Assembly: GCA_024275075.1 (NCBI GenBank)
Contig: JAJRZU010000076.1
Coordinates: forward strand, 1 to 43,890
Source of the DNA: Deltaproteobacteria bacterium
Lineage (GTDB): Bacteria > Desulfobacterota > JAJRXV01
DNA: 43,890 nt
Direction: 5' to 3'
Part shown: piece by piece, positions 14,519 through 27,123 of the stretch
How the letters are laid out: each line of letters opens with the position of its first letter
Numbering within the stretch: position 1 is the first letter of the stretch
Position numbers and translations under genes: made by a program
The notes under the pieces: model-generated
Told to the model about the DNA's origin: nothing
Databases searched by the model: none
What the model saw: only the letters and a program-made list of their open reading frames with translations

Positions 14519-15846
14519 GATTACCTAAAGTCGCGATAATCGGCAGACCGAACGTCGGTAAATCGACCCTGTTTAACCGCATCGTCAAAAGGAAAAAGGC
14601 AATTGTCCAAGACAGACCCGGCATTACCCGTGACAGGCTCTACGGTAAGACCAGGTGGGATGACCATGAGTTTGTCGTCATCGATACCGGCGGCTACGAC
14701 ACTCAGCCCGAGGATGGTAACCTTCTGGATATTGTCAGGGAGCAGATTTTCACCGCGATCGACGAGGCGGACGCGCTCATCTTTCTATTAGACGGTAAAA
14801 GCGGGCTCTCGAGCCTGGATATCGATGTGAACGACAGCTTAAGATTCGTTGAGAAACCTGTTTTTTATGCAATAAACAAGATAGACGGCGAATCGTACAT
14901 GGACAACATATACGATTTCTACAAGCTTGGTGCAGACAAACTATACCCCATCTCCGCGGAACACAAATTAGGCTTGTCCGAACTGATGACAGACCTGCTT
15001 GACGCGATTCCTCAGATGGAGGAGGAGCAGGTAAGGGATGAGATAATCAAGGTAGCGATTGTCGGCAGGCCGAACGTCGGGAAGTCTTCCATCATCAACC
15101 GGCTGCTGAATGAGGAGCGGGTCATCGTCAATAACGCGCCGGGCACCACGCGCGATTCCGTAGACACGCTTTTGTCGGTAAATGACAAGAAATATCTCCT
15201 GATAGACACGGCAGGCATACGCGGTAAGAGCAGAGTTAAAAGAGGGGTCGAGACGGACAGTGTGCAGTCGGCGCTTAAATCTATCAGGCGCAGTGACGTG
15301 GTAGTGCTCGTCGTCGACGCGGTCGAAGGGGTGGTCGAGCAGGACACAAAGATAGCCGGATACGCGAACCAGATGGGTAAAGCGTGCCTGATCGTAGTGA
15401 ACAAGTGGGATATAGTAGACAAAGAAAGCTTCTTATTCAAGGATTTCAAGAACAATGTATATGTCAAACTCAAATACCTGCAATACGCACCGCTGCTATC
15501 CACTTCCGTATTGAAAAACATAAGGATAAACAAGATACTTGGTGTTGTCGACGAGGTATACCAGGAGTATGTGAAGAGGGTTCCCACCTCACGCATCAAT
15601 TCACTCTTAACAAAACTTGTCGCGAAGCACCCGCCACCGATAGTGAGGAACAAGGCTGTTAAATTATACTATATGACGCAGGTACAGACCAAGCCGCCGC
15701 GCTTTGTCATATTCGCCAAGTTCCCGAAACTTGTGCATTTCTCGTACGAAAGATATATCATCAACCAGATCCGTCAGGACCACAAGTTCACCGGCTGCCC
15801 GGTAATCATTGAGCTGCGGCAAAGGAAGTCCATCTACAAAAGGTGA
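14515..15846 (+). CDS. der: Ribosome-associated GTPase Der (EngA)
   Basis: Two tandem GTPase domains each contain GRPNVGKS P-loops (near residues 8 and 182), with DTGG and DTAG switch-II motifs and NKID/NKWD G4 motifs. A KH-like C-terminal domain (about 355-443) follows. The length of 443 is standard. Der acts in 50S ribosome maturation. The start codon overlaps the stop of the NtrC-type gene (ATGA), so translation is probably coupled although the functions are unrelated. Confidence 0.98.
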   Translation: MRLPKVAIIGRPNVGKSTLFNRIVKRKKAIVQDRPGITRDRLYGKTRWDDHEFVVIDTGGYDTQPEDGNLLDIVREQIFTAIDEADALIFLLDGKSGLSSLDIDVNDSLRFVEKPVFYAINKIDGESYMDNIYDFYKLGADKLYPISAEHKLGLSELMTDLLDAIPQMEEEQVRDEIIKVAIVGRPNVGKSSIINRLLNEERVIVNNAPGTTRDSVDTLLSVNDKKYLLIDTAGIRGKSRVKRGVETDSVQSALKSIRRSDVVVLVVDAVEGVVEQDTKIAGYANQMGKACLIVVNKWDIVDKESFLFKDFKNNVYVKLKYLQYAPLLSTSVLKNIRINKILGVVDEVYQEYVKRVPTSRINSLLTKLVAKHPPPIVRNKAVKLYYMTQVQTKPPRFVIFAKFPKLVHFSYERYIINQIRQDHKFTGCPVIIELRQRKSIYKR

Positions 15847-15938
15847 TATTTAATTGAAAGAATTATCGTGTCTCCCACCCACACCCCTATGCAGGGGGGA
15901 CAGTGCGTCCCCGCCACGCGACCGATATCAAAAAACTG

Positions 15939-15967
15939 TTGACCAGATGAGAATAATAGTATTAAAT
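15939..15967 (+). promoter_or_regulatory. Possible sigma-70 promoter of the antiporter gene
   Basis: TTGACC (15939-15944), a 17-base spacer and TTAAAT (15962-15967). Both boxes deviate from consensus. It lies 65 bases before the antiporter ATG, after a small GC hairpin (CCCC-TATGCA-GGGG near 15886-15899) that may end der transcription. Confidence 0.35.
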
Positions 15968-16031
15968 AAAAGCGCCACATTTACTATTTTACCGGTTTAT
16001 AATACGAACTATCTCAAGGTATTACTAATAA

Positions 16032-17723
16032 ATGGATATATTAAGCGATTTATCTTCCCGGATCTCCCTTTTTCATCTTAACACGTTGTTTCTGTTAGGG
16101 TTAGCCCTGTTTGGCGGCACGATCGGCGGTCGAATATTCCAGAAGCTGAAGATCCCGCAGGTCGTAGGTTATATCATCATCGGTATCATAATCGGTCAGT
16201 CAGGCTTCAAGGTCGTTGACAAGAATACAGTTAAGATGTTGCAGCCATTTAATTCGTTCGCGTTAGGGCTTATCGGTTTCATGATAGGTGGTGAGCTGAA
16301 GAAGGAGGTCTTTAAGCAATACGGCAGGCAGTTCATGTACATACTGTTTTTCGAGGGCGTTCTCGCATTCGCCTTCGTCACAATATTTATCGGTATCGCG
16401 AATTCTATTTTCTTTGGGAATAGCGGGTATTCCTGGGCGCTTGCGATCTTATTGGGCGCGATCGCGGCATCGACAGCGCCGGCGTCCACTACCGGTGTGC
16501 TATGGGAATATAAGGCAAAAGGGCCTTTGACGACTACAGTTTTGGGTATTGTCGCATTGGATGACGGCTTGGCGTTGCTACTATTCGCGGTGGCTTCGAG
16601 CGTCGCGGCAAGCATACTTGGAAAATCAAACGGTTTCAGCCTGCTCAGTTTCTTCGCACCTCTTTATGAGATCGGTGGAGCGTTGCTCATCGGCATTCTC
16701 TTCGGCCTGACAATATGCAAGATGCGTAAGCGGCATAATGAACAGGACAAAATCCTCGCGTTTTCAATAGGGGTCATACTCCTTTTGGTAGGGACCTCAA
16801 GAGCGATAGAGGTTGATATGATACTGGCCGCTATGTGCCTGGGTGCGGTTGTCGTCAATTTCTCACCAAAGGAGAGTGGTGAAGTCTTCAAGCTGGTGGA
16901 GAAGTTCACGCCACCAATTTATGTTCTGTTCTTTGTGCTTGTCGGTGCGAAGCTGAACTTATCGAAAGTCAATTATTATATGGCGATATTAGTGATCATT
17001 TATCTTCTCAGCCGCGCATTCGGTAAGGTCGCAGGCGCGACACTGGGCGCGAGGATATCCAAAGCCCCTGAAACAGTGAGGAAGTACCTCCCGTTATGCC
17101 TTCTCAGCCAGGCGGGAGTGGCGATCGGCCTGTCGATTTTCGCGAACCAGCAGTTCCCCGGGGAGATCGGTAATACAATAATCATTGTCATAGCTTGTAC
17201 AACTTTTGTTGTAGAGCTGATAGGGCCGCCTTTTGTAAAGATAGCTATCTTAAAAGCGGGGGAAGCAGGCCTGAACATCACAGAGGATGACCTGATCAGG
17301 AAAGCGACTGTGAAAGATATCATGGCGAAGGAGGCACGCATATTACATGAGGATATGCCGCTTAAAAAAATATTAAAGATATTCAGTGAAGGGAACGAAC
17401 TCTTCTACCCGGTTGTCAATAAGGAGAATGACTTGCGCGGCATGGTGACTGTCAACAGCATAAAGAACACGCTTATGCTACCCGAGCTAAGCGGCTTTTT
17501 ACTGGCGAATGATATCATGGAACCGGTGGTAACGACTGTCAGCCATGACATTCTGGTTACTAAGGCACAGGATCTTTTAAAGGCGCATGACTTAGAATCG
17601 CTCCCTGTTGTTACAAAAGAGAACAAGGTATTAGGGGTAATCGAGTCAAGAGACATAAAAAAATTAATCTCAAAAAAGATAGTCGAGCTTCAAAACAAGA
17701 TAGAATCCTTAAATAATCAGTAA
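16032..17723 (+). CDS. CPA2 cation:proton antiporter with C-terminal CBS pair
   Basis: The 563-residue protein begins with about 12 membrane helices of the Kef/NapA (CPA2) type, including GYIIIGIIIGQSG in the first half and the ion-binding pair ALDD at about residue 178 (DD as in electrogenic NapA/NhaA-like exchangers rather than the ND of CPA1). From about residue 425 two CBS domains follow (VKDIMAKEARIL and NDIMEPVVTTV), which usually bind adenosine nucleotides and regulate transport. The protein would exchange Na+ or K+ for H+ across the inner membrane. It stands alone between der and the hybrid kinase. The ion is not determined. Confidence 0.9.
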   Translation: MDILSDLSSRISLFHLNTLFLLGLALFGGTIGGRIFQKLKIPQVVGYIIIGIIIGQSGFKVVDKNTVKMLQPFNSFALGLIGFMIGGELKKEVFKQYGRQFMYILFFEGVLAFAFVTIFIGIANSIFFGNSGYSWALAILLGAIAASTAPASTTGVLWEYKAKGPLTTTVLGIVALDDGLALLLFAVASSVAASILGKSNGFSLLSFFAPLYEIGGALLIGILFGLTICKMRKRHNEQDKILAFSIGVILLLVGTSRAIEVDMILAAMCLGAVVVNFSPKESGEVFKLVEKFTPPIYVLFFVLVGAKLNLSKVNYYMAILVIIYLLSRAFGKVAGATLGARISKAPETVRKYLPLCLLSQAGVAIGLSIFANQQFPGEIGNTIIIVIACTTFVVELIGPPFVKIAILKAGEAGLNITEDDLIRKATVKDIMAKEARILHEDMPLKKILKIFSEGNELFYPVVNKENDLRGMVTVNSIKNTLMLPELSGFLLANDIMEPVVTTVSHDILVTKAQDLLKAHDLESLPVVTKENKVLGVIESRDIKKLISKKIVELQNKIESLNNQ

Positions 17724-17891
17724 TAATCAAACAGCACATATCTCATTCCCTAAATATACGCCATCAAGAAAAACCTGCATAAACATCCTGCCCTTGACTT
17801 TTAATAAAAATATACTATACGTTAAATATATACTTGTTCAAAAGCAAAAAAATCATTACAAATCAAGCACATAAACATAAAGGCCGCGCCC

Positions 17892-22403
<4,512 letters not shown>

Positions 22404-22456
22404 AGCATGGATCAGCTGTTTTCGCTGCCAAGACTTAATTCGTTTATACTCTTCTT

Positions 22457-23620
22457 CTATTTGATCGCACGTTCCATCCTGCGCTGATCCGTTGTCTCCC
22501 CCAATAATATACAGCCGATCAACGTATCATCCTTTACAACATATTTCTTGTACAACCCCTTATCGCTGTCGATATTGACGATGCACCGGTTCTGTTCCGC
22601 CTCCTGTACATCACCGATGGAGACGAGGTCTATTCCGGCTACTTTCAAGGCGGTGATCATCGTTGTGCCTTCATACCGCGCCTTCGCGCCCGCCATATTA
22701 GCGCCCGCGACCTTCCCCTGCTCTTTGGCCGCAGGCCATATACCATAATACTTGCCGTTATGCACAGCGACGTCACCGGCGGCAAAAATGTCCGCCTCAC
22801 TCGTTTGCATATAATCATTGACTAAAATCCCTTTATCGTCTGTGATGCCAAGTTTTTTTGGCAGTGCGATATTCGGGCGCACGCCGGCGGATATCAACAC
22901 CATATCCCCATCGACGCTCTCACCACTTTGGACGATAACCTTAAGACCGCCATCCCCGCGTACTATCTTCGAGATACGCTCACCTAAATGAAAACAGTAA
23001 CCAAGCCGCTCCATCATGCACTTAAGGACACCGGCGCCCTGGGTGTCGATCTGCCGCGGGAGCAGCCGGTCAAAATATTCCACAACGCATACTTTCATAC
23101 CGTGACACATCAGAGCCTTACCGGCTTCAAGGCCGAGCAACCCGCCGCCGATTATTACCACCTGTTTTTTACCCTTGATATATTCCATTATTTTAACTGC
23201 GTCGTTGATGTTTCTAAGGGTGAACACGCCCGTAGAATCGCTCCCCTCAAATGGCGGTACAAAGCTGTGAGAACCGGTCGCGAACAAAAGCTTCTTGTAA
23301 TCGAACGTCTTGCCGCTCTTTGTCACGACCGCTTTTTCGGCGGGGTCAACGTCGATAACAGGTTCACTTAGATACAAGGAGATATTCTGATCCTTGTACC
23401 ATGCCTCATTTTTCAGGATAAGCTTTTCAAGCGGCACTTCACCGGCGAGAAAGTGCGGAAGCCGTATCCTCGCGTAAAACGGGTACTCCTCATCACCAAA
23501 GATATTGATGCTGCCCGAGCTGTCAATGTTTCTGATAGCCTGCGCTGCGGCAATACCGGCGGCGCCGCTGCCTATGATGATATAATCGATTGAATCTGCC
23601 ATGGGATTCTTTATTGTCAT
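22457..23620 (-). CDS. NAD(P)H:FAD oxidoreductase, NirB/rubredoxin-reductase-like
   Basis: About 387 residues from ATG 23620; ATG 23602 (MADSIDYIIIG) is equally plausible. Longer readings run into repeat copy B and are rejected. It has an FAD-binding GSGAAG near the N-terminus, the ARIRLPHFLAGE segment typical of the nitrite reductase large subunit/rubredoxin reductase group, an NAD-binding IGGGLLGLEAG, and the C-terminal FAD motif IFAAGDVAVHNGKYYGIWPAAKEQG. The active site lacks a disulfide pair, so it probably reduces an electron carrier (rubredoxin-like or Fe-S) with NAD(P)H. It lies downstream of the radical SAM/peptide locus, separated by repeat B, and converges with the hybrid kinase. 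Confidence 0.88.
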   Translation of the reverse strand: MTIKNPMADSIDYIIIGSGAAGIAAAQAIRNIDSSGSINIFGDEEYPFYARIRLPHFLAGEVPLEKLILKNEAWYKDQNISLYLSEPVIDVDPAEKAVVTKSGKTFDYKKLLFATGSHSFVPPFEGSDSTGVFTLRNINDAVKIMEYIKGKKQVVIIGGGLLGLEAGKALMCHGMKVCVVEYFDRLLPRQIDTQGAGVLKCMMERLGYCFHLGERISKIVRGDGGLKVIVQSGESVDGDMVLISAGVRPNIALPKKLGITDDKGILVNDYMQTSEADIFAAGDVAVHNGKYYGIWPAAKEQGKVAGANMAGAKARYEGTTMITALKVAGIDLVSIGDVQEAEQNRCIVNIDSDKGLYKKYVVKDDTLIGCILLGETTDQRRMERAIK

Positions 23621-23654
23621 AATAAACTTATTTGTAATCAAGAAGCGCCCTGAT

Positions 23655-23800
23655 GGGCATGTTGCCCAATGCAATATAAGGGAATTTGTACTGTAAAGAA
23701 ATTCCCCCTTCGCTCCCGTTGACCGCACCCCTATTATCAGGCGCTTACAACGACAGCTTTTTAAAAAATATTAATAATTTGCTATTTGGCTTAAGTCCCC
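23655..23800. repeat. Intergenic repeat family, copy B
   Basis: It matches copies A and C over the conserved blocks. Read on the minus strand it contains hairpin GGGAATTT/AAATTCCC, hairpin GGGCA/TGCCC at its end and a long-range stem CGTTG/CAACG. The other two copies have CGCTG/CAGCG in the stem position, a compensatory change. An outer inverted repeat, GCGCCCTG...CAGGGCGC, flanks this copy. It starts about 35 bases after the stop of the small peptide gene and ends just before the flavoprotein gene. Confidence 0.8.
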
Positions 23801-23835
23801 TGATACCATACCAGGGCGCCCATAAAAATACTCCA

Positions 23836-23898
23836 CTAACAAGAGCTATGACACTTACACATCTTTGACTTGGTTTTTGTGACCTTTTTGATCTTCAT
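23836..23898 (-). CDS. 20-residue Cys-rich peptide, candidate RiPP precursor
   Basis: An ATG at 23898 is preceded by AGAGGAGG seven bases upstream, the strongest ribosome-binding site in the window. The frame encodes 20 residues and stops at TAG (23836-23838). The first 12 residues are basic (Lys/Thr/Ser) and the tail MCKCHSSC holds three cysteines and a histidine. It lies 123 bases downstream of the radical SAM/SPASM gene on the same strand. Such enzymes usually modify short ribosomal peptides, so this is the obvious substrate candidate. It is too short for normal gene callers. No known precursor family is recognised. The alternative is a metal-binding micro-protein or a chance frame with a good ribosome site. 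Confidence 0.6.
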   Translation of the reverse strand: MKIKKVTKTKSKMCKCHSSC

Positions 23899-24021
23899 TC
23901 TAACACCTCCTCTTTTTATGAAATAAGTACAGCAATAATCCGTAATTTTTTCAAATCACGTGAAAAATTAGTCGGCTCCGCCCCCGAAAAATCGCCACTG
24001 GCGGCTGAAAAGCGGCAGCGC

Positions 24022-25206
24022 TTATAAGAAATAATGACACTTCGCTTTATCCTTTTTGGTGATGCCGCCATCCAAGATCGCCCTGTAGCGGCATCCGCCA
24101 CGGCACTCTTCGATAAGATCACAGTCACACTCAAGCTCTTCTAATTTGAGTTTCCGCACCTTCGCGAAGTTGGCGGCCAGCCCGCCGCTGATATCCCCGA
24201 CAGGCTCATCGGCAAAGAAACTGCACTTGCTGACAGCGCCGGTATTCATCACTGTCATGAGATGAGCGCCGCACGCGTAACCTTGTGCGGAATTATAAAG
24301 ACCCACCGAGCCGCTTGACGCGAACCCGTACTTGAAATACTTACTCGCGCTGGCGGTGTCTAAAAAGATATCCTCGTTATCGTTTGTGACGCATGGAACG
24401 TCCACTACCCACCGGTTTACGCCCAACCCCCTTATGAATTCACCCAGCTCATCAAACTCCAAAGCGTTTGTCCGCAGAGCCATCGTGGCGACAGATACAT
24501 CTATACCAATATGCCTGAGCAGTTTGATGGACGTAACAGCCTTATCAAAAGAACCAGGGGCGCGAATATAGTCGTGCGACCTTCTCATACCGTCAAGGCT
24601 TACTTGCACTTCGTTGAAATTTAATTCGCTTATTATGTACTTGTTCAGGTGAAACCCGTTAGTAAGGAGGATCGCCCTGAAATCATAATGCCTGACAAGA
24701 TCGTTTATATGCTTGAAATCCTTGTGCAGTACTGGCTCTCCGCCAGAGACCATGAGCCGTATGCCACCGCTTTTTTCAAACTCATCAAATATTTTCTTAA
24801 TAGAATGAACCGGTAAATCGCCTGAGCCACTCTTTTCTATATAACAATGCTTGCACATAAGGTTGCACCTGTCTGTGACGATGAGCTCTAAGTACCGGAA
24901 ACTCGGGGTCATATCACTTGTGTGGATTTTGACCTCTTTCCTCACACAAGGGCGTTTGAATTCCTGAAGGATACCCTCTTTCATGCAGAATTCCACAAAC
25001 TTCCCCTCGCTCCCCGTTCTTGGAATATCCTTTATACCGTCACATTTTCTAAGGAAATCAATAGCGGTATCATCGACTTCATACAGCTCATCCGCAACCT
25101 TATTATAAACGTAATGCTCCTCTAAGCTCCGAAGGCTGATGCTGTCACAAAGCCGTAAATAGCGCTTTGAATCATTTTTCTGTTTTATCTTCTTCGATGT
25201 TCGCAT
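24022..25206 (-). CDS. Radical SAM/SPASM peptide maturase with N-terminal PqqD-like (RRE) domain
   Basis: The 394-residue protein has three parts. Residues ~20-80 resemble a PqqD-like peptide-recognition domain (HYVYNKVADELYEVDDTAIDFLRKC). Residues ~105-300 are a radical SAM core with CxxxCxxC at 114/118/121, a GGEP motif and VSLDG. The C-terminal ~85 residues form a SPASM domain (CGAHLM, KCSFF, CDCDLIEECRGGC, KCHYF) that would hold auxiliary 4Fe-4S clusters. Enzymes with this architecture install thioether or C-C crosslinks or epimerise residues in peptides (PqqE, AlbA, anSME relatives). Its start overlaps the end of the 65-residue gene upstream by 35 bases, so they are translated together. 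The exact subfamily is not recognised. Confidence 0.9.
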   Translation of the reverse strand: MRTSKKIKQKNDSKRYLRLCDSISLRSLEEHYVYNKVADELYEVDDTAIDFLRKCDGIKDIPRTGSEGKFVEFCMKEGILQEFKRPCVRKEVKIHTSDMTPSFRYLELIVTDRCNLMCKHCYIEKSGSGDLPVHSIKKIFDEFEKSGGIRLMVSGGEPVLHKDFKHINDLVRHYDFRAILLTNGFHLNKYIISELNFNEVQVSLDGMRRSHDYIRAPGSFDKAVTSIKLLRHIGIDVSVATMALRTNALEFDELGEFIRGLGVNRWVVDVPCVTNDNEDIFLDTASASKYFKYGFASSGSVGLYNSAQGYACGAHLMTVMNTGAVSKCSFFADEPVGDISGGLAANFAKVRKLKLEELECDCDLIEECRGGCRYRAILDGGITKKDKAKCHYFL

Positions 25207-25369
25207 TGACTATCTCATCTAACGAAAGAGCGCCGCCCTTGACCAACTCCTTTAATATTTTAAAAGCGGCGCATTCTAATTCATCTTCCGTGTCTTTATA
25301 AAAATCGCACCTTGTGCATATACTCTTGATATAACAATCAAGCTTATCAGGATCTCTTGCAGGACTCAA
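25172..25369 (-). CDS. Small four-cysteine protein co-translated with the radical SAM enzyme
   Basis: The 65-residue product starts at TTG 25369 with GGAG five bases upstream. Cys12, Cys18, Cys21 and Cys33 form a C-x5-C-x2-C-x11-C pattern (ICTRCDFY...LECAAF) that could bind zinc or an Fe-S cluster. The C-terminal half is helical and acidic. The 35-base overlap with the maturase gene suggests fixed stoichiometry, so a partner or accessory role is likely. It could instead be the substrate, though its Cys spacing looks like a metal site and it is long for a precursor. No family is recognised. Confidence 0.72.
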   Translation of the reverse strand: MSPARDPDKLDCYIKSICTRCDFYKDTEDELECAAFKILKELVKGGALSLDEIVNANIEEDKTEK

Positions 25370-25447
25370 ATTTTCTCCATTTATCTATATTTAATATTAA
25401 CACGGCAACTAAACAAGTATGCTTTCTTGTCAAAAATATAGTAGGTT

Positions 25448-25518
25448 GTCATTCATGGGAAAGCAGGAATCCAGTTATTACTGTTAGCTTTATGGATCCC
25501 AGCTTTCGCGGGGATGAC
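25448..25518. repeat. Inverted-repeat element (GTCATTC...GATGAC type)
   Basis: GTCATTCATGGGAAAGCAGG at the left is matched by the reverse complement of the right end, ending GCGGGGATGAC, an imperfect terminal inverted repeat of about 26 bases around an AT-rich middle. Elements of the form GTCATTCCCGCGAAAGCGGG are widespread dispersed repeats in anaerobic environmental bacteria. This copy looks decayed. Confidence 0.65.
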
Positions 25519-25640
25519 GTGTTGTAAAAGCACACAGCCTGCCTGCCGTGTTAATAAGTAAAGTATACAACCCCTTTTTCTGAATGTCAACAAATACAAT
25601 CGTTTTTCTTTAATCGTGAACGTTCGGCGACAGCCTCACA

Positions 25641-25712
25641 TTTTATGTCAATTTCAGCGTAAAAAATCAGCGGCATGAAAACAAAGGCGCTCCTTGAGAA
25701 CCCGCTGGATGG
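25641..25712. repeat. Two-copy dispersed repeat, copy 1
   Basis: TTTTATGTCAAT, then a TCAGCG core, ATGAAAAC and GCTGGATGG are shared in order with 31269-31338, in the same orientation and with a few gaps. It ends ~80 bases before rfaE2. Confidence 0.6.
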
Positions 25713-25790
25713 ATTTATTTATTTGACAAAGGATGAGTGGAGTTGCTAATATTGCCAGGCGATAAGACAACTGAATAAAAAGGTGAGCCT

Positions 25791-26294
25791 GTGACAGACG
25801 ACATACAAAACTGCTATACAAAAAAAATAAAGGGGAAAGAGGCGCTTAAAAGTGTTTTGAGCGAACTGAAGGCCGCCGGTAAGAAGATCGCCTTCACCAA
25901 CGGCTGCTTTGACCTCCTGCATACCGGTCACATCCGCTACCTGGCGAAAGCGCGCTCCCTGGCCGATGCGCTTGTGGTCGCCATAAACAGCGATTCCTCC
26001 GTGAAAAAGATCAAGGGTGACAAAAGGCCGCTAATCCCCGAGGATGAACGCGCGGAGGTGTTAGCCGCCCTTGAATTCGTCGATCACGTCGTCATATTCG
26101 ATGAGACCGACCCGCACGAGATCATCTCGTACCTTCTGCCCGACATACTCGTCAAGGGCGCCGACTGGGGCTATGACAAGATAATCGGGCGGGACATCGT
26201 TGAAGGAAGCGGCGGTAAGGTCGTAAGAGTCCGGCTCACCGATGGCGCGTCCACGAGCAATATAATCGAATCAATCATACACAAATACAGCTAA
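25791..26294 (+). CDS. rfaE2: D-glycero-beta-D-manno-heptose 1-phosphate adenylyltransferase
   Basis: The 167-residue, stand-alone nucleotidyltransferase half of HldE/RfaE starts at GTG behind AAGGTGAG. It has the cytidylyltransferase-like signature FTNGCFDLLHTGHIRYL and the later VRLTDGASTSNII. It adenylates heptose 1-phosphate for LPS inner core, so the organism has an LPS-bearing outer membrane. No kinase domain is fused, so RfaE1 must be encoded elsewhere. It is followed by a HAD phosphatase after 61 bases. Confidence 0.95.
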   Translation: MTDDIQNCYTKKIKGKEALKSVLSELKAAGKKIAFTNGCFDLLHTGHIRYLAKARSLADALVVAINSDSSVKKIKGDKRPLIPEDERAEVLAALEFVDHVVIFDETDPHEIISYLLPDILVKGADWGYDKIIGRDIVEGSGGKVVRVRLTDGASTSNIIESIIHKYS

Positions 26295-26355
26295 GCAGGA
26301 TTCTGTGCTACCTAAATCCCTTGAAATTTATGCTGAGATGGTATAACCTCGCTTT

Positions 26356-27033
26356 ATGAACAACCGCACAATAGAGAGCAAAGTCGTCATATTTGACTTA
26401 GATGGAACGCTGATAAGCGGGATCGAGTACATCTACATGCACTTGTGGGAATATTTCGGTGTGACGCCCAAAAAGCGCCAGGCGCCGGTACTAGATTATC
26501 TGCACAAAAGGATCAGCTACGAGCAGTGGGTGAACGAGGATATCCGGCTGCTGAAGGAGGCGGGCGCGGATAAAAACTCGCTGGTTGACGCATTTGGCGA
26601 GCTGAAACTGATCGACGGCGCGATCGAGACTATCACCGCGATAAAAGATGCCGGCAAGAAGATCGTCATAATCTCCGGCGGCATCGAGCTGGCGCTTAGG
26701 ACACTTATACCAGACTATGAACAACTGTTCGACGACGTCTTCATCAACCGGTACTTCTTCGACGAAAACGGCGGGCTCTCACACGCAATCGCCACTCCGT
26801 ACGACATGGAACATAAGGCTAAGGGTGTAATAGATACCGCGAAAAAATTCGGGTGCGGCGCAAAAGAGTGCGTCTTTATCGGTGACAGCGAAAACGACAT
26901 ACACGCCGCGGAGACGGCAGGCTTCTCGATCGCTTTCAACTGCAAATCAGAACTGCTCGCCGAAATATGCGACATAACTATAAAAAGCGCCTGTATAAAA
27001 GATATTATACCATATTTAGGGGTTAGGGGGTAA
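26356..27033 (+). CDS. HAD-family phosphatase (SerB-like)
   Basis: The 225-residue protein has HAD motif I FDLDGT at residues 13-18, motif II IISGG, and motifs III/IV with Lys in DMEHKAKG and GDSENDIHAA. The small alpha-helical cap between motifs I and II is of the phosphoserine phosphatase/HAD-IB type. A role in serine synthesis or in sugar-phosphate removal next to rfaE2 is possible, but the substrate is not determined. It converges with the flagellar operon. Confidence 0.85.
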   Translation: MNNRTIESKVVIFDLDGTLISGIEYIYMHLWEYFGVTPKKRQAPVLDYLHKRISYEQWVNEDIRLLKEAGADKNSLVDAFGELKLIDGAIETITAIKDAGKKIVIISGGIELALRTLIPDYEQLFDDVFINRYFFDENGGLSHAIATPYDMEHKAKGVIDTAKKFGCGAKECVFIGDSENDIHAAETAGFSIAFNCKSELLAEICDITIKSACIKDIIPYLGVRG

Positions 27034-27074
27034 CCATGGACTCTGCTGGAGGTAACCTTCACCCGCCCCATTAT

Positions 27075-27095
27075 CCCCTCCCGTCGAGGGAGGGG
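27075..27095. terminator. Hairpin between convergent HAD and flgE genes
   Basis: CCCCTCCC and GGGAGGGG form a perfect eight-base stem around GTCGA. It lies between two converging genes and so could end transcription from both sides, although neither side has a T-run directly after the stem. Confidence 0.5.
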
Positions 27096-27123
27096 GACGG
27101 TTGTCTCTAATAATTATTAGTAA

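Larger units (their letters stand above)
25370..25790. other. Divergent intergenic region between the radical SAM locus and rfaE2
   Basis: This 421-base gap carries an inverted-repeat element (25448-25518) and one member of a two-copy repeat (25641-25712). A minus-strand TTGACA lies at 25428-25433 but no good -10 follows at the right distance. No coding sequence is supported. Confidence 0.5.

Noticed and set aside
15847-16031. A start for a short plus-strand gene at 15854
   Set aside because: The frame covers a GC hairpin and the antiporter promoter, overlaps the antiporter start and has no coding character.
23621-23728. N-terminal extension of the FAD oxidoreductase frame to 23728
   Set aside because: This stretch is repeat copy B read in frame; it has no flavoprotein similarity and the FAD motif starts right after ATG 23602/23620.
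25370-25790. CRISPR or tRNA in the large intergenic gap
   Set aside because: Only inverted repeats and a two-copy element are seen; there is no regular repeat-spacer pattern and no cloverleaf.
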